This document shows, one piece after another, positions 51,974-62,758 of a stretch of 64,000 bases of DNA. A program made the translations under genes and the position numbers. The notes below the pieces were generated by a model. The model saw only the letters and a program-made list of their open reading frames with translations. It did not search any database and was not told the origin of the DNA. Origin of the DNA: Ezakiella massiliensis (GTDB taxonomy: Bacteria; Bacillota; Clostridia; Tissierellales; Peptoniphilaceae); the NCBI RefSeq assembly GCF_900120165.1, contig NZ_LT635475.1, forward strand, positions 682,001 through 746,000, written 5' to 3'. How positions within the stretch are numbered: the stretch's first letter is position 1; each line of letters starts with the position of its first letter.

Positions 51974-52596
51974 TTGCTGACAATTTCTTCCTTGGTCTTT
52001 AGGTAATTTAAAGTCGAGGACATATAGTCTTCGTAATCTTTTTCGTCCACGTCAAGGCTTGCTCTGGCCAGTCCCTTGACAGATAAATAAATATCTTTGT
52101 CGACTCCTAGCTTGTAGCCCTTGGCCTCTAATTTTTCCTTGTATTTTAAAAGTCCTTCGCCAAAGACTAAGCGGCCTTCTCCATCTAGCAATTCATTTAT
52201 CTCATAAACTGCCGAGTCGATTATTCCGTCAGAAAAATAAACCCTGTCCCTGCGCGCGTCGATCATAGCGCAGGCATTTTCTGTGTGTGATTCAGCGATA
52301 ATCGCCTTTAAAGTGTCCACGGGTATAATGGGTTTTTTTAGCGAATAGCTGATGGCCTTGGCCGCAGCCATGCCGACGCGAAGGCCCGTAAAAGACCCCG
52401 GCCCATTTAAAATACTGATGGCGTCTATGTCTTTCATGTCCAAGTCAATATAAGAAAAAACATCGTCAATCATTTTAAAAATCGTTTCCGATTGTCTGAT
52501 GCCGCCCTCAATCCCAATTGATATTAGGCTTTCACCATCCTTGGTCACGCTTACGCCCGTGCCAGCTGTCCCCGTTAAAAGATTTAAAATAATCAT
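51970..52596 (-). CDS. tsaB: t6A synthesis subunit TsaB
   Basis: TsaB pairs with TsaD in the t6A enzyme. The 208-residue protein begins MIILNLLTGTAGTGVSV and has LNGPGSFTGLRVGMAAAKAISY and AMIDARRDRVYFS, family hallmarks. The usual first motif LxIDTS is changed to LNLLTG, which is unusual but still allows the dimer fold. It overlaps tsaE by 4 bases. Confidence 0.93.
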   Translation of the reverse strand: MIILNLLTGTAGTGVSVTKDGESLISIGIEGGIRQSETIFKMIDDVFSYIDLDMKDIDAISILNGPGSFTGLRVGMAAAKAISYSLKKPIIPVDTLKAIIAESHTENACAMIDARRDRVYFSDGIIDSAVYEINELLDGEGRLVFGEGLLKYKEKLEAKGYKLGVDKDIYLSVKGLARASLDVDEKDYEDYMSSTLNYLKTKEEIVSK

Positions 52597-53009
52597 AAGA
52601 CCTCCTCAGCCATTGGGCCTTCGATTTCAACAGCCCGTCCATCTATGCCGTCCCGGCTAAAGGTGATGGATAAATCGTAAGGCTCGTCGCCTAAAATTTC
52701 TGGCCATTCGATTAGCTTGATGGAATCATCATCCAAAATTTCTTCTATGCCAATGCCCAGGGCTTCCTCGTAAGATTTTAACCTGTATAAATCCAAATGA
52801 GAAATCACTTGGTCGCCTTCGTAGATATTTACCAGGCCAAAAGAAGGGCTCTTGGCATCAGTCCCCAGTGCCTTGGCAAAGGCCTTGGCAAAGGTGGTCT
52901 TGCCCGTACCCAGATCTCCCTTCAAAAATATAATTGCGCCTGGACTTACCAGGCTAGCAATTTTTTCTGCAAATTTATTTGTGTCTTCAAGATTTTTTAA
53001 TTTAATCAT
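52593..53009 (-). CDS. tsaE: t6A synthesis ATPase TsaE
   Basis: The 138-residue P-loop protein has LKGDLGTGKTTFAKAFAKAL near 30-50, SPSFGLVNIYEG and HLDLYRLKSYEEALGIGIEE, followed by LIEWPE. These are the standard TsaE motifs. It drives turnover of the TsaB-TsaD complex. It overlaps prfB by 8 bases. Confidence 0.95.
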   Translation of the reverse strand: MIKLKNLEDTNKFAEKIASLVSPGAIIFLKGDLGTGKTTFAKAFAKALGTDAKSPSFGLVNIYEGDQVISHLDLYRLKSYEEALGIGIEEILDDDSIKLIEWPEILGDEPYDLSITFSRDGIDGRAVEIEGPMAEEVL

Positions 53010-54115
53010 GGTCTTCTTTCTTCATGAGCAAGTAGCCCTTAATAAATTCGTCTATGTCTCCGTCCATAACCGCCTTGGTGTCGCCAGTTTCCACATTTGT
53101 CCTGTGGTCTTTGACCATTTGATAAGGGTGGAAAACATAGGACCTAATCTGGCTGCCCCATTCGATTTTTGAATAGTTACCTGCCAGCTCGTCGATTTTT
53201 TCCTTGCGTTCTTCTTCTTTGAGGGCAATCAGCTTACCAGTCAAAATCTTCATAGCAACTTCCTTGTTTTTAAGTTGGCTGCGCTCGTTTTGACAGCTGA
53301 CTACAATGCCCGTTGGTATGTGCTTGATGCGGACTGCGGAGTCAGTTGTGTTAACCGATTGGCCGCCAGCACCACTTGACCTGTAGGTGTTTATCTCCAA
53401 GTCGTTTTCGTTGATGTCCACCACAATGTCGTCGTCCAGATTTGGCATGACATCCACACTTGCAAAAGAGGTGTGGCGTTTGCGGGCCGTATCAAATGGC
53501 GATATGCGAACTAATCTGTGAACGCCCTTCTCCCCCTTCAAATATCCATAGGCATTACGGCCTTCAAAAAGCATAGTGACGGATTTTATTCCGCCCTCGG
53601 TGTCGTTTAAGAGATCCAAAACAGTCACCTTGTAATTATGGTCATCGCCCCAGCGTTTGTACATCCGCATTAGCATTTCAGTCCAGTCTTGGGCCTCCAG
53701 GCCGCCTGCACCTGAATGTATTTGCATAACAGCTGATTGTGAATCATAATCACCCGTTAAGAGTTGGGTGAGCGAGTAGTCGTCAACTTCTTTGGCCAGT
53801 TCCTTAACCTTTTTTTGCCAGGCCTTGTACTCGTTTTCGTCGTCGCACTCTTCGCAGAGCTCCAAAAATACCCTGGCATCTTCCAGGCCATTTAACAAAT
53901 CATAATATTCGTTTATCTCCGACTCCAAGTCATTTATTTTTTTCATCAGAGCCGAGGCCTTGTCTTGGTCATCCCAAAGATTGGGCGCCAGGCTTTCTTT
54001 TTTTAATTCTTCCAGCTTGACTTTCTTTTTGTCTGGGTCAAAGACTCTCTCCGATTCTCTTAACCCTCTCTATCATTTCATCTATCAAATTATAATCAGT
54101 CTGTAAAATCTCCAT
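53002..54115 (-). CDS. prfB: Peptide chain release factor 2, with programmed +1 frameshift
   Basis: RF2 ends translation at UGA and UAA. The first 25 codons (54115-54041, MEILQTDYNLIDEMIERVKR...) reach CTT TGA C. Skipping one base continues as DPDKKKVKLEELKKES into the 346-codon main frame, giving about 370 residues, the normal RF2 length. The main frame has the GGQ loop (SSGAGGQSVNTTDSAVR) and the stop-reading region KGEKGVHRLVRISPFD. An SD-like GGAGAG lies 3 bases before CTT, as in other prfB genes. The secA-prfB order matches Bacillus. Confidence 0.96.
54037..54043 (-). other. prfB +1 frameshift signal (CTTTGAC)
   Basis: On the minus strand CTT-TGA-C is preceded by GGAGAG with a 3-base gap. 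RF2 level controls whether the in-frame UGA is read as stop or shifted, giving autoregulation known from many bacteria. Confidence 0.93.
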
Positions 54116-54121
54116 AAATCT

Positions 54122-56845
54122 TTATCTCCCACAACAGTTTTTATATTTTTTACCTGATCCACATGGGCATGGGTCATTTCTTCCAACCTTTGGAGCACTC
54201 CTAACAACTGTGTCTTGCTTAGGTACACCCGCTTGGATATTTTTGTTTACCTGTTTGCGTTCAACCTTTTGTGGGTCTTCAACATGGAAGAGGTATTTCA
54301 AGAAAGTTTCTTGGATATCCTCATTCATGGCCTCAAACATTTGTGAACCCTCGATTTGGTAAGCGCGAACTGGGTCAACTTGCCCATAGGCCCTTAGACC
54401 AATTCCGGTTTTTAATTGGTCCATGGCATCTATATGGTCCATCCACTTTTCGTCTACAACTCTTAGTAGCAAAATTCGTTCGATGTTTCTCAAGTTTTCA
54501 GGGCCGAATTCCCCTTCCCTTCTCTTGTATTCATCTAAAATCGCATCCTTCATCCTGGCCTTCATGTCCTCAGGATTATCTCCCAGTGGCATTGGCACGC
54601 CAAAGATGCCTTCAGTTTCGGATTTTATTTTTTCTTTTTGCCATTCGCCAGTCTTTTCAAATTCAAAGGAATAAAGCTTGATCATCCTGTCCAAGACTGT
54701 GTCGATCATGGTCTTAACCGTGTCTTTAAAGTCAGCCCCTTCTAAGATTTTCTTTCTTTCACCATAGATAATGGTCCTTTGTTGGTTCATGACGTCGTCG
54801 TATTGGAGAACGTGTTTACGCGACCTAAAGTTGTTGGCTTCAACATTTCTTTGAGCCGTTTCAATACGCTTTGTAATCATGCTGTGCTTGAGAGGTTCTT
54901 CCTCTTCGCCAGAAAATCTTTGAATCAAGTCTTTGAGCCTTTCCCCACCAAAGAGCCTCATGAGGTCGTCTTCGGTTGAGATAAAGAACTTGGATGAACC
55001 CGGGTCCCCTTGACGGCCTGAACGACCGCGGAGCTGGTTGTCAATACGCCTTGACTCGTGGCGTTGGGTGCCAACTATGTGAAGGCCGCCAGCTGCAATA
55101 ACCTTTTCCTTTTCTTCCTTAATTTCATCCCTAAATTTATCGATCAAGTCATGATATTTTTTCCTGTAAGCGATAAGAGCTGGATCTTGGGTTTCTTCGT
55201 AACCTTCGATGGCAATTATCATATTTTCATCGTCGACCTCTTTTTTAATTTCATTTATAGCCAAGTGCTCAGGATTACCGCCAAGCATAATGTCTGTACC
55301 ACGGCCGGCCATGTTGGTTGCAATAGTAACAGCCCCATAGCGACCTGCTTGGGCAACGATTTCTGCTTCCTTCTCGTGGAATTTCGCATTCAAAACCCTG
55401 TGGTCAATTCTTTCTTTCTTCAAGAGCTTGGACAAGTGTTCTGAGTCTTCGATTGTAATTGTACCGACCAAAACTGGTTGGCCTTTTTCGTGGGCTGCCT
55501 TGATGTCTCTGACGATTGCCCTGTCCTTGGCATCAATTGTTGCATAAATTTCGTCATCGTAATCAATTCTTTGAACTGGCCTGTTGGTTGGAATTGCAAT
55601 TACTTCCATATCATAAATTTCTCTAAACTCTGCTTCTTCGGTCATGGCCGTACCGGTCATACCAGATAATTTGTCATACATTCTAAAATAATTTTGGAAG
55701 GTAATGGTAGCCAGAGTCATGGATTCGTTTTGCACATTCAAATTTTCCTTGGCTTCGATAGCTTGGTGGAGGCCGTCTGAATACCTGCGGCCGTACATAA
55801 TACGTCCAGTAAATTCGTCAACGATTAAGACCTCTCCGTCCTTAACCACGTAATCGACATCGCGTTTCATCAGGCTCCTGGCCTTGAGGGCGATATTTAT
55901 GTGGTGCATAATTTCTATATTGTCAATATCGGCCAAGTTTTCAATTCCAAAATATGACTCAGCCTTCTTGGTTCCCTTTTCTGTAATGGAAACCGTATTA
56001 TTTTTTTCATCCACCAGATAATCCACAGTTTCTTCCTTGGGTTCTGTGTCAAAATCCAAGGGGCTGTATGGCTTTTCATCTGGATCAACTTCCCTGTATG
56101 ATAAAGTGTTGGCAAAATTTCTGGCCCTAACATATAAGTCATTAGCCTTGTCAGCTTGACCAGAAATAATTAAAGGCGTCCTAGCTTCGTCAATTAAAAT
56201 CGAGTCGACTTCGTCAACGATGGCGTAATGTTGGCCGCGTTGAACCATGTTTTCCTTGTAGATAACCATGTTGTCACGCAAATAGTCAAAGCCAAATTCA
56301 TTGTTGGTCCCGTAAGTTATATCAGCCGCATAAGCCTGCCGCCTTTCGGCCTTGTCGAGGCCATTTAAAATAACCCCAACAGATAGGCCCAAAAATTCAA
56401 AAGTTTTTCCCATCCAGTTGCGGTCACGCTTGGCCAAGTAGTCGTTAACTGTAACGATGTGCACGCCCTTACCTTCAAGAGCATTCAAATAAGCAGGCAT
56501 AGTTTCGACCAAGGTCTTACCTTCACCTGTTTTCATTTCTGCAATCATCCCCTTGTGGAGGACAATACCGCCAACGACTTGAACCCTGTAGGGACGCATA
56601 TTCAAAACCCTAGCCGAGGCCTCACGCATAGTTGCAAAAGCCTCTGGCAAAATATCGTCAAGGGTCTCGCCCTTTGCCAATCTTTCTTTAAATTCACCTG
56701 TCTTTTCCTTTAAGGCATCGTCAGTTAGTTTTTTATATTCTTCTTCATAAGCCATAACCTGGTCGGCTATGGGTTCTATTTTTTTGAGTTCTTTAGTGGA
56801 TAAATCACTAAATAAACCTCCAAACATTTTTTTAAACATTCCCAT
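54122..56845 (-). CDS. secA: Preprotein translocase ATPase SecA
   Basis: SecA drives protein export through SecYEG. From [14 protein letters not shown] it has 907 residues. A GTG three codons earlier lies in the AGGTGA ribosome site, so it is not the start. Motifs: [17 protein letters not shown] near 102-118, [17 protein letters not shown] near 210, [31 protein letters not shown] and a zinc-binding tail [15 protein letters not shown] promoter lies at 56869-56897. Confidence 0.98.
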   Translation of the reverse strand: MGMFKKMFGGLFSDLSTKELKKIEPIADQVMAYEEEYKKLTDDALKEKTGEFKERLAKGETLDDILPEAFATMREASARVLNMRPYRVQVVGGIVLHKGMIAEMKTGEGKTLVETMPAYLNALEGKGVHIVTVNDYLAKRDRNWMGKTFEFLGLSVGVILNGLDKAERRQAYAADITYGTNNEFGFDYLRDNMVIYKENMVQRGQHYAIVDEVDSILIDEARTPLIISGQADKANDLYVRARNFANTLSYREVDPDEKPYSPLDFDTEPKEETVDYLVDEKNNTVSITEKGTKKAESYFGIENLADIDNIEIMHHINIALKARSLMKRDVDYVVKDGEVLIVDEFTGRIMYGRRYSDGLHQAIEAKENLNVQNESMTLATITFQNYFRMYDKLSGMTGTAMTEEAEFREIYDMEVIAIPTNRPVQRIDYDDEIYATIDAKDRAIVRDIKAAHEKGQPVLVGTITIEDSEHLSKLLKKERIDHRVLNAKFHEKEAEIVAQAGRYGAVTIATNMAGRGTDIMLGGNPEHLAINEIKKEVDDENMIIAIEGYEETQDPALIAYRKKYHDLIDKFRDEIKEEKEKVIAAGGLHIVGTQRHESRRIDNQLRGRSGRQGDPGSSKFFISTEDDLMRLFGGERLKDLIQRFSGEEEEPLKHSMITKRIETAQRNVEANNFRSRKHVLQYDDVMNQQRTIIYGERKKILEGADFKDTVKTMIDTVLDRMIKLYSFEFEKTGEWQKEKIKSETEGIFGVPMPLGDNPEDMKARMKDAILDEYKRREGEFGPENLRNIERILLLRVVDEKWMDHIDAMDQLKTGIGLRAYGQVDPVRAYQIEGSQMFEAMNEDIQETFLKYLFHVEDPQKVERKQVNKNIQAGVPKQDTVVRSAPKVGRNDPCPCGSGKKYKNCCGR

Positions 56846-56868
56846 TAAAATCACCTTTCTATGGATAC

Positions 56869-56897
56869 ATTATAACAGTTGGCGGTCATTAATACAA
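56869..56897 (-). promoter_or_regulatory. Promoter of secA-prfB-tsa operon
   Basis: On the minus strand TTGTAT (56897-56892) and TATAAT (56874-56869) are 17 bases apart, with the start codon about 24 bases downstream of the -10 box. Confidence 0.65.
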
Positions 56898-56924
56898 GAT
56901 ATCAGCCAAATTTATCAAGACCAA

Positions 56925-56959
56925 GCAAATAAAAAATGGAGCTTTTCTACAAGCTCCAT
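56925..56959 (-). terminator. Intrinsic terminator after the membrane protein gene
   Basis: On the minus strand ATGGAGCTT, a short loop and AAGCTCCAT are followed by TTTTTATTT. Confidence 0.87.
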
Positions 56960-56983
56960 AAAAATTTTTATTATCGATTATTT

Positions 56984-57553
56984 TTAATTTTTTAAAAAAT
57001 CTTTCATTTGATTTTGCTTGGCCCTTAAGTGATCGTATTCAGCCATCATTTTATTGTGGTTTTTTCTATTGACTAAATCAGCCAAATACCTAACAAAATA
57101 CATGGCGAGTGACAGGCACAAGCAAGTGATAGCAGGGGCAAAAATATAATTGCTATTAAAGATGCTTACCTCCCTACTATGCAAAATTCCATACATTTGC
57201 AAGAGCCTAACTATCATATTGGACCCTGTAAGCGTCTGTGCCAATCCAAGAGCTAACATCAAAGCAGAAAATATCCAGGGTGTGTAGGACTTTTCAGATC
57301 CCACAAAATTTATCCCATCGTAGGCGCCCATGGCTGCATAAAAAGTAAAGGCAACCCCATAAACAAAAGCAAAAATACTCATGGAGTTCAAAAATTGATC
57401 CATCTGCCTCAAGTCGCTTTCAAGTCCATCAGGCTTTAAAACTTCTGAATTAATAATACTAAAGCCAATTACAATGGCCAGTCCAAATACCAAGGCAAAG
57501 ATAAATCTGCCCTTTAGGGTGTTGTAATTCAAAAAACCTTTATTCTTTTTCAT
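56984..57553 (-). CDS. Hypothetical membrane protein (four TM segments)
   Basis: The 189-residue protein has helices near residues 15-33, 55-77, 93-112 and 133-155, and a charged coiled tail (NRKNHNKMMAEYDHLRAKQNQ). I recognise no family. AAGGAGG lies just before the ATG at 57553; a 22-codon upstream extension has no ribosome site. It is a single gene with its own terminator. Confidence 0.7.
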   Translation of the reverse strand: MKKNKGFLNYNTLKGRFIFALVFGLAIVIGFSIINSEVLKPDGLESDLRQMDQFLNSMSIFAFVYGVAFTFYAAMGAYDGINFVGSEKSYTPWIFSALMLALGLAQTLTGSNMIVRLLQMYGILHSREVSIFNSNYIFAPAITCLCLSLAMYFVRYLADLVNRKNHNKMMAEYDHLRAKQNQMKDFLKN

Positions 57554-57672
57554 TCCGTCCTCCTTTTGTTCCTTGTTTTTGTCAACCGCTTTTAATTTTA
57601 AAATACAATATGTATTCATCTTTCATATACCCAATTTGCGCGCTCTGCTACCGTTTCCCTGCAAATTAACTT

Positions 57673-57706
57673 AAACAAAAAACAGCCGGGTTTTTTGCCC
57701 AGCTGT
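57673..57706 (-). terminator. Intrinsic terminator of the asparaginase gene
   Basis: On the minus strand ACAGCTGGG, an A-rich loop and CCCGGCTGT are followed by TTTTTTG; one G-T pair is in the stem. Confidence 0.85.
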
Positions 57707-57711
57707 ATATA

Positions 57712-58602
57712 TTAAATATCGTATTTATTTTTTCTCTTTTCTATGGTCTTGCCAAAGTCTTTTGAAATTAAAAATTCAACTTCATCTCCTGTGCAGACGA
57801 CGAATGGAAATTCTTCGCGGTTGGATGCGGCGCCGAATTCTCCATCTTTGTTTACTGCAACTACGCTAAATTCACGCGGTTCTTTGCCCTTGGCCCTCAA
57901 TCTATCGTCAAGGCCCTTAACTGCGATCCCGCAAGCTTGCATAGGGCTCTTGCCTTCGCCCATGAGTCGAACGATTTCGTATGACAAGGTCCCTTTGATT
58001 ATGTCTTCGCCAACGCCAGTTGCGGTTGCGCCCCCAATGTCTGAATCAGCGTAGAGACCTGGCCCAACGATTGGTGAGTCGCCAACTCTCCCCTTCCACT
58101 TCATAAAGAGGCCAGATGTAGATGTGGCTGAAACAACTCTTCCACCACTTGCAATTACAGCGCCAACTGTGTCGTGGCCTTCGATTTCATTCCTGCCTTC
58201 TGCTAATTTTTCCAACCAGCGTTTCTTGGCAGGCTCTGTCAAAAGTTCCTCGTGCTTAAAGCCATTTTTCATGGCGAATTCATAGGCGCCTGGGCCCACT
58301 AAAAAATTATTGTAAGGCTCATCGACCAAAAGTCTGGCGACAGACACCGGTGTCTTGACATTGCGGATTGATGCAATTGATCCGTAAGATAAAGTGTCCC
58401 CGTTCATAATAGCTGCGTCCAGCTCAACAATTCCGTCTTGATTTGGCCAACCCGAATAGCCCACATTGTGAAAGCTGGGTTCCAGTTCAATTTGATTTAT
58501 GAGGCCGCAAATTGCATCCTCCACGCTCTTGCCTTCTCTAAGCAAATCTCTAGCAATCTTTACGCCCTGAAAGGCGATCTCCCAAGTAGCAATAACTGTC
58601 AT
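57712..58602 (-). CDS. N4-(beta-N-acetylglucosaminyl)-L-asparaginase / isoaspartyl peptidase family
   Basis: This Ntn-hydrolase has 296 residues. The nucleophile Thr is in GHDTVGAVIASGGRV near 143-157, where the chain should self-cleave. GRVGDSPIVGPGLYADSDIGGATATGVGE near 170-198 is the family substrate-site motif. It is closest to glycosylasparaginase, but the bacterial substrate is unknown; amide or isoaspartyl peptides are possible. No signal peptide is seen. It has its own ribosome site (AAGGAGG) and terminator. Confidence 0.9.
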   Translation of the reverse strand: MTVIATWEIAFQGVKIARDLLREGKSVEDAICGLINQIELEPSFHNVGYSGWPNQDGIVELDAAIMNGDTLSYGSIASIRNVKTPVSVARLLVDEPYNNFLVGPGAYEFAMKNGFKHEELLTEPAKKRWLEKLAEGRNEIEGHDTVGAVIASGGRVVSATSTSGLFMKWKGRVGDSPIVGPGLYADSDIGGATATGVGEDIIKGTLSYEIVRLMGEGKSPMQACGIAVKGLDDRLRAKGKEPREFSVVAVNKDGEFGAASNREEFPFVVCTGDEVEFLISKDFGKTIEKRKNKYDI

Positions 58603-58661
58603 AATATTCCTCCTTAATAAATCTAGTATATATCTTATGGAAAAAATAGTAAAGTCCGTCC

Positions 58662-58693
58662 AATAAAAAATGACCTGCTGGCTTGCAGGTCAT
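58662..58693 (-). terminator. Intrinsic terminator of the MMPL operon
   Basis: On the minus strand ATGACCTGC, a 6-base loop and GCAGGTCAT are followed by TTTTTTATT. Confidence 0.9.
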
Positions 58694-58701
58694 CTTGTAA
58701 A

Positions 58702-59550
58702 TTATCTTTTAAATAAGTCAGTCAGTCTTTCAAAAAAGTTTTCCTTTTGCACTGGATCTTCTTCGATTTTAACAGTTTTTTCTAGCTTTTCAATCTTTTG
58801 ACTTTGAATTACAAATTGAACTGACCTTACATTTTTATTTTTCTCTGAGGCAAAGGAAAGTGCCTCATGGTCTTCAGCAGGCAATTTTTCCCTGATTTTA
58901 TTTTTAATTTCCTCATCGATATTAAGGCTTTCCTTGTAAAATTTATTGGTCCCATCTTTGAGTTTCAAAACGCCATTCATGTATTCGTTCAGGCCCTTGT
59001 AAAATTCATCAGACCCATCTTGCAAATTGAGTCCGCCCTCATTGAGGTCTTTGGATTTGTTGGTCAATTCATCCAAACCAGCCTTGAGTTCGCCAAGACC
59101 TGCTGCCAGGCTGCCGACTCCGTCTGTGTAGGCCTCTAAGCCTTGGTGGATGAGTCCATACTTTTCTGTCAGAGTTGTCAGCGCTTGATTTAGGGTATTT
59201 GCTCCTTCATTCTTGGCTTGGCCAGCTAATTTTTCAATGCCTTGGAGATTTTTATTTACTTGTCCCATACCCATGGCGACTTTGTCAATGTTTTCGTCAA
59301 GGCTCTTGTAAGAAGTTTGGAGACCATCAAAGTATGCCCTTGTGCCTGCAATCAGACCAAGATTTGCTTGAATCATCTTTGATGCATCTTCAGCAGCCTT
59401 TACTTGGCTCATGATAATTTGCCTTTGGTCATCGGATAATTTTGGATTTTGCAATTGTTCTTGGCCTCTTTTAATTTGCTCGATCAATTTGGCAAGTTCA
59501 TTCTTATAATTTGCTTCTAAAGAGCTAATATCCAAACCATTTTGGGCCAT
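58702..59550 (-). pseudogene. C-terminal part of Leu/Gly heptad-repeat (YhgE-like) envelope protein
   Basis: This part of 282 residues continues the preceding gene after a frameshift at A8 (59597-59590). Its first Met (MAQNGLDISSLE) has no ribosome site, so it is not a real start. It contains long helices with LxxG-type heptads (GVGSLAAGLGELKAGLDELT, GLNLQDGSDEFYKGL and GVLKLKDGTNKFY) and a soluble end with no C-terminal membrane helix. Dropping one A gives a single 651-residue protein over 58702-60658. Whether this is a true mutation, a phase-variable state or a sequencing error cannot be told here. Confidence 0.8.
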
Positions 59551-59572
59551 AGCAGCCGAGTAAGCTTCAAAG

Positions 59573-60658
59573 CTAGTTGCAGCGGAGAATTTTTTTTGAG
59601 CCCTGACTTAGTTCCTGCATACCGCCTTCAATTTTTCCTGTGGCCCCTGCCAAGTCTTTGATGTTTTCTGGCATATTAGCCATGGCAGAAGTGGCTTCGC
59701 TTATTTGTCTCAGGGCTTGGTAAAATTCTTCTGAGGCCTTTATGAGGTCTCCGGATTTTTCGTCCAAGGACTTGGCTCCAGTGGAAATTTTTTCGCTGCC
59801 CTCGTTTAATTTTTCTATGGCACCAACTATCATTCCAGTACCATCCACATAAGCGTGAACGCCGCCCTTTAATTCTTCGGCTGCGTGAATTAGCTTGTCG
59901 CCATTGCTTTTTAATTGATTTGCTCCATCGTTTATCTTAAAAACTGCGTCTTTAAATTTATCAAAATCATTTTTAAAACCCAATTCTTCCGAATCGATAT
60001 CCACATTTAGTTCAAGGCCGTTGATGGAAAAACCTGCAAATTCAAAGTCCTCTACATCTGCCAAAATAGATGTGTGAAAGTCGGTTTTTGGTAAGACCAA
60101 AAAGGTCAGGACCTTGTTTTCACCTTCATTTGCAAGTGTGGCCTTGGTCGCTTCTATATTTTTAAATTTATTTGTGTCTAGCTTGGTGGAAATTTGCAGG
60201 ACATACTTGTCGTAAAAATCCGATCTGACTTTTTTATTTTCCTTTATAGATAAGTCAATCTTGACCTGGCCACTGGCTCCCGCCAAATCTGCTGGATCAA
60301 TTTCCTTGCCATCCAGAAAATACTTGATGTCAATTTTCCAAGGTGCCTCTTTGGATTTCAATTCGCCTTGATAGTAAATCCTATCCTTGTCGCTGGTAAA
60401 TTGTATCTTATCTCCGTCCACCACTGGCTTCAAAGAGGAATTTAAAATCTTAACAGACTTGTAGTCGCCAAAGTCCTCTACTTCAGATTTTGGAAATATA
60501 TTTACAACATTTATATCCTCAATCCCACCATTTTGATTGGTATTGATGTAAACGACTTCTTCTTTATAATCCTTGCCCTCTGCAAATACCAGAGCGCCTT
60601 GTGTAAAAATCATTGTAGCTGCAAGAAGTCCTGCACCTATTCTTTTAATGTTTTTCAT
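59573..60658 (-). pseudogene. N-terminal part of Leu/Gly heptad-repeat (YhgE-like) envelope protein
   Basis: The 361-residue part has a signal peptide (about 1-27, cleaved near VFAEG) and a beta-rich domain (30-215, YINTNQNGGIEDINVVNIF). A helical part follows with heptads of the X-X-X-Leu-X-X-Gly kind (INDGANQLKSNGDKL and KLNEGSEKISTGAKSL). Out of frame after A8, it ends KKILRCN. Related proteins occur beside MMPL or YhgE membrane proteins and are thought to work in envelope export. It starts 7 bases after the MMPL stop. Confidence 0.85.
59590..59597 (-). other. A8 homopolymer at the frameshift in the heptad-repeat gene
   Basis: The coding strand reads TCA then AAAAAAAA then TTC. With eight A the frame stops at TAG 7 codons later. 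With seven it runs on as SKKFSAATSFEAYSAAMAQNG with no stop for over 280 codons. The join restores the expected family length. Confidence 0.85.
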
Positions 60659-60664
60659 TTTATC

Positions 60665-62725
60665 CTACCTTTCATTAACAAAATTTGTATCCTTTGTCGT
60701 CTTTTGAATTGCCCCGTCCAACAAGTACAGGAGGCCAGGCAATACAAAGAGTACATTTACAAAGGATGCCGTAGCACCCACAGATAACCTGTAGCCAATT
60801 TGTGAAATCATCCCGTGGCTGGAGAATTTACCCAGCAAAAATCCAACTATAATCATGGCTGAAGCCGATGTCATAATGGAAACAGCAACTTGGGAAATCG
60901 TATTTTTTACAGCCAAGTCCTTGGCCATTAGCTTTCTGTTCTCGTCATATCTCTCAGTCAAAAGTATGGCGTAATCCACCGTTGCTCCCAGTTGGATAGA
61001 CGAGATAATCAAATATGAAATATAAAATATCGGACTGGACCTAAAATACGGCACAGACATATTGATTAAAATTGCCGCCTCTATTGTTGCAAGCAAGAGG
61101 ACTGGCAAGAGCAAGGACTTGAGCGAAAACAAGAGGACCAAAAATACTGCCGATATGGCAATAATATTTACGACCGCCATGTCCTTGATAACCGTATTTT
61201 TAAGATCAAAGGTCGAAATGCCTTCGCCTGCCAAATGGTAATCGTCTCCATAATATTTTTCGCAAATGCCCTCAATCTTTTCAATAAGAGCTTCAGTCTT
61301 TTCGCCTTCGTAGTCGACCAAGACTGAAAGGATCATCCTGGTGTACTGGTCTGAGTTCAACTTCTTGATTAAATCCTTGTCCAAAAATTCCTCTGGTATA
61401 GTTTCGCCAACGCTATCCACATAGGAAACTATGGACTTAACTTCAGGCAAACTTTTCAGTTCATTTGAAAGTTCCCTTTCTTTTTCCAAATTCCCCTTGG
61501 GCAAAAGCAGGGCGTAATTGTCTCCCTTGCCAAATTCTTTTTCAATGGCAATTTTGTCCCTGCCAACTTGGGTGTTCTCACCAAAAACATGGGAGTTGCC
61601 AAAGTAATAATCATTGTTTTGTGAGGCCAAAAAGCAAGGTATCATAACAAGTGCAAATAAAATTACCAAAATATTTTTCTTTTTCAAAACAAAGTTCCCC
61701 AGCTTGTCAAAACTTGGTATAAAATTTTTGTGACTAGTCCTGTCTATAAACTTGTCCATATAAAGAATTGTTACAGGCGTTAGGGTAAAAACTGTTATAA
61801 GGGAAATAAAAATCCCTTTTGCCAAGGCCAAGCCCATGTCCTGACCAATTTTAAACTGCATAAAGACCAGGGCTATAAAACCAATTATAGTGGTCAAGGC
61901 CGAGGAAAATATTGACGAATAGCTACTTACAACTGCGGATTCAATGGCGTCTCTGTAGTTGTCGTACTTGCCTCTTTCCTCCTTGTACCTGTGCAAGATA
62001 AACACCGTGTAGTCAAGCGAGACCGCCAGCAGTAAAATATTGCCCGCCGCATTAGTTACAAATGAAATTTGTCCAAAGATAATATTGGTCCCTGCGTTTA
62101 TCACGATCCCTGCAACCAGACCAATCAAAATAATCAATGGTTCTATGTAGGAATCTGTTGTTAGAATTAAAATTAAAATAGTAAATAAAAATCCTATAGC
62201 CGTTACAATTGCAATCTCCTTGATAGAAGATGTAGTTGACATGGCCGCATTTACAGCCGAGCCCGTCATGGCGTTATCTGGTCCAATAATTTCTCTAATG
62301 CCCTCCACCGCATCAATTTCCTTGTCAGTGTCAACTGTAATATCAATCAGGGCGCTGTTGTTCTTATAATAGTTATCCAGATGTTTTTCATCCATAAAGC
62401 TAGATGGCTTCATCAGATTTTCAAAATCATCCAACCAAATAATATCCATAACCCCGTCAACATTTTTTAATTCTTCTATAGTCTCTAATGTTTGATTGAT
62501 GCTTACGTCTTTGAGCATAACTCTAACATTTGGTATCATCTCATCAAACTCTTCCTCCATTGTCTTAAGGGCAATAGTTGATTTGCTCTTTGAAGGTAAA
62601 TAATCGTTTATGTGGTAGTTAACATCTACTTTTGTGTATGAAAAAATTGAAAATATCAAAAGCAAAACGTAAATGCTAACAACCATTTTTGGATGATCCA
62701 AAACTTTTTTGATATATTTGTTCAA
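60665..62725 (-). CDS. MMPL/RND family membrane exporter
   Basis: The 686-residue transporter has 12 predicted helices in two halves, each one helix plus a large outer loop plus five helices. Marks are ILLLAVSLDYTVFILHRYKEERGKYDNYRDA near 245-275 and SIQLGATVDYAILLTERYDENR near 575-600, the MMPL sterol-sensing-like repeats. I start at a TTG (MNKYIKKVLDH) preceded by AGGGGGG, because the longer open frame crosses the promoter and operator. Likely cargo is a lipid or glycolipid. The operon with the heptad protein faces a TetR gene. Confidence 0.9.
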   Translation of the reverse strand: MNKYIKKVLDHPKMVVSIYVLLLIFSIFSYTKVDVNYHINDYLPSKSKSTIALKTMEEEFDEMIPNVRVMLKDVSINQTLETIEELKNVDGVMDIIWLDDFENLMKPSSFMDEKHLDNYYKNNSALIDITVDTDKEIDAVEGIREIIGPDNAMTGSAVNAAMSTTSSIKEIAIVTAIGFLFTILILILTTDSYIEPLIILIGLVAGIVINAGTNIIFGQISFVTNAAGNILLLAVSLDYTVFILHRYKEERGKYDNYRDAIESAVVSSYSSIFSSALTTIIGFIALVFMQFKIGQDMGLALAKGIFISLITVFTLTPVTILYMDKFIDRTSHKNFIPSFDKLGNFVLKKKNILVILFALVMIPCFLASQNNDYYFGNSHVFGENTQVGRDKIAIEKEFGKGDNYALLLPKGNLEKERELSNELKSLPEVKSIVSYVDSVGETIPEEFLDKDLIKKLNSDQYTRMILSVLVDYEGEKTEALIEKIEGICEKYYGDDYHLAGEGISTFDLKNTVIKDMAVVNIIAISAVFLVLLFSLKSLLLPVLLLATIEAAILINMSVPYFRSSPIFYISYLIISSIQLGATVDYAILLTERYDENRKLMAKDLAVKNTISQVAVSIMTSASAMIIVGFLLGKFSSHGMISQIGYRLSVGATASFVNVLFVLPGLLYLLDGAIQKTTKDTNFVNER

Positions 62726-62758
62726 AAATATCCCCCCTAAAAATAAATTGTAGAGTTC

